The notes below the pieces were generated by a model. That model had not been told where the DNA came from. It saw only the letters and a program-made list of their open reading frames with translations, and did no database searches. DNA of 25,736 nucleotides from Flavicella sp037132785 (GTDB lineage Bacteria > Bacteroidota > Bacteroidia > Flavobacteriales > Flavobacteriaceae): positions 1 to 25,736 of the forward strand of contig NZ_JBAHZZ010000009.1 of the NCBI RefSeq assembly GCF_037132785.1, read 5' to 3'. This document shows positions 25,017 through 25,736 of the stretch, one piece after another. A program made the position numbers and the translations under genes. Each line of letters begins with the position of its first letter. The stretch's first letter is position 1.

Positions 25017-25202
25017 TCATTTATTTAGGCGTTTTACAGGTAGAACTATACTTTTAAAGTTACTGTTTTTAACAAGTATTTTGATTCCAGCTAGTTTCCA
25101 GTCTTTTGCTTTTTATTGATGATTTTTTTGAAGATTCATTTTCAGTTGGCTTAGTGCTGCCTTGAGTGAAATAGAATAATACTCCTTGTTTTTTTTGATA
25201 TT
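25017..25202 (-). pseudogene. Possible broken reading frame, unknown
   Basis: A single frame on the minus strand reads 62 codons with one internal TAA (25115-25113). Before it: NKEYYSISLKAALSQLKMNL and KNHQ; after it: KAKDWKLAGIKILVKN, then SIVLPVKRLNK and a TGA. The residue mix looks protein-like on both sides, suggesting a gene tail hit by a nonsense mutation. It is short, has no start and matches no family I know, so chance remains possible in such A/T-rich DNA. Confidence 0.2.
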
Positions 25203-25249
25203 TTAACAATTTTGGCTAGGCTCTAATAGTCCCATAAAACTACTATATT

Positions 25250-25387
25250 ATGATGCATACAACTGAATTTACTGGCGCTATTGAGAGTGACGAACTTGAG
25301 GTGTCATTAAGTAATAAGGGAGAATGTAATCTAAATATAAAGCCAAGGAAACGAGTTGGATACTTTAAAAGGAATAATACCAAATAA
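25250..25387 (+). pseudogene. Transposase relic, IS1595/ISXO2-like core fragment
   Basis: A 45-codon frame from ATG 25250 to TAA 25385-25387. It reads FTGAIESDELEVSLSNKG, then KPRKRVGYFKRN. ISXO2-like transposases have a first catalytic Asp in G-x-(V/I)-E-(V/I)-D-E-x-Y-V, followed by KG and then a basic PRKRG-type stretch. Here the Asp-Glu pair and the basic motif are kept while the flanking residues have drifted, and the domain is cut at both ends. I read it as a decayed element, not a functional gene. It may be unrelated to the element at the left edge. Confidence 0.4.
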
Positions 25388-25688
25388 ACATCAAAATGAT
25401 TGATTAAATTAGTTTCTATTTCCTTTATGTTTCAATATAAAATAGAACCGTAACTTAGGCTTCTATTTTTATTCCTTTTCTGAATAAAAAACATTCCAAA
25501 TTACTATTGTGTCATTTAAAAATAATTGAGTTACACGCCTAGTGTCTGTTTTGTGTTTTTTTGACATTTAGGTTTTTGTAGTACCATTCTAAGAATTAAG
25601 ACCGTTGCAAGGTACATGACAAAAACAAAGACCCAAACTTAGGGTGTAAATCATTGTTTGTTAGCTTATTAAGATGTATATTCAAGCC

Positions 25689-25736
25689 ATGAAACTACAA
25701 ATAACACCTACTTTTTCAGATAGCATTTGTGATTTA
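25689..25736 (+). CDS. Possible start of a gene leaving the right edge
   Basis: ATG at 25689 opens 16 codons to the window end (MKLQITPTFSDSICDL). An in-frame ATG five codons earlier (25674) is the alternative, and the frame is closed by TAG at 25662-25664. The peptide is too short to name; the setting suggests another IS or accessory gene. Confidence 0.2.
   Translation, partial: MKLQITPTFSDSICDL

Larger units (their letters stand above)
24922..25736. other. 815-base region with IS relics and no intact gene
   Basis: Upstream of ridA there is a 13-base palindrome, caacaaattgttg (24960-24972), a possible operator. Then come a stop-broken frame on the minus strand (25017-25202), a transposase relic on the plus strand (25250-25387), about 290 bases of A/T-rich filler, a weak inverted repeat (25528-25542 with 25638-25652, 11 of 15 matching), and the possible start of a gene at 25689. 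No RNA gene or CRISPR repeat was seen. Together with the transposase at the left edge, the pattern fits a site that has collected insertion elements. Confidence 0.5.

Noticed and set aside
1..25736. CRISPR array, tRNA, rRNA or a complete new defence or mobile system
   Set aside because: No regularly spaced repeats, no tRNA-like cloverleaf and no rRNA stretch were seen. All intact genes belong to known core families.

Overview
The window reads as chromosome of a low-GC marine-type member of the Bacteroidota, family Flavobacteriaceae. The evidence is the set of gliding and type IX secretion genes (gldJ, porU, porV, gldA), AT-rich codon use, weak Shine-Dalgarno signals, and several -7 boxes of the Bacteroidota form TAnnTTTG. 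Seventeen full-length genes are supported, plus transposase fragments at both edges. Most of it is core chromosome, and I did not find a clear new defence or mobile system.

Layout, left to right. (1) 1-531: the start of an IS1595-type transposase runs off the left edge, followed by about 450 bases of gene-poor DNA with a possible decayed reading frame. (2) 532-4394: an N-acetylglucosamine-kinase-like protein (+) meets murF (-) tail to tail with overlapping ends; gldJ lies upstream of murF on the same strand, separated from it by a terminator. (3) 4395-11106: a divergent promoter region, then porU, porV, a group III truncated haemoglobin that starts 3 bases after porV on a TTG, and a KAS III (FabH-like) enzyme. 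(4) 11103-13894: lipB (-), gldA (+) and tsaD (-), packed with almost no space at convergent ends. (5) 13946-19326: a very large TamB protein and a sugar-phosphate nucleotidyltransferase, closed by a strong 17-bp hairpin terminator. (6) 19524-22112: a perfect 14-bp LacI-type palindrome, then pfkA, gap, a terminator, and mgsA. (7) 22249-24921: ridA followed after 6 bases by a class A penicillin-binding protein, both on the minus strand. (8) 24922-25736: an 815-base region without an intact gene, holding a probable transposase relic, a stop-broken frame and the possible start of a gene leaving the window.

How the genes fit together. GldJ, PorU, PorV and GldA serve the type IX secretion and gliding machinery: PorV shuttles cargo and holds PorU, the C-terminal-signal peptidase, at the outer membrane. 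MurF and the class A PBP build peptidoglycan, TamB acts in envelope lipid or outer-membrane biogenesis, and LipB and KAS III belong to acyl metabolism. PfkA and GAPDH are glycolytic steps, and methylglyoxal synthase is the overflow exit at the triose-phosphate level between them. The points most worth a second look are the G9 homopolymer inside porU, the operator-like palindrome before pfkA-gap, the porV-haemoglobin coupling, the missing conventional start codon of tamB, and the IS relics at the edges.
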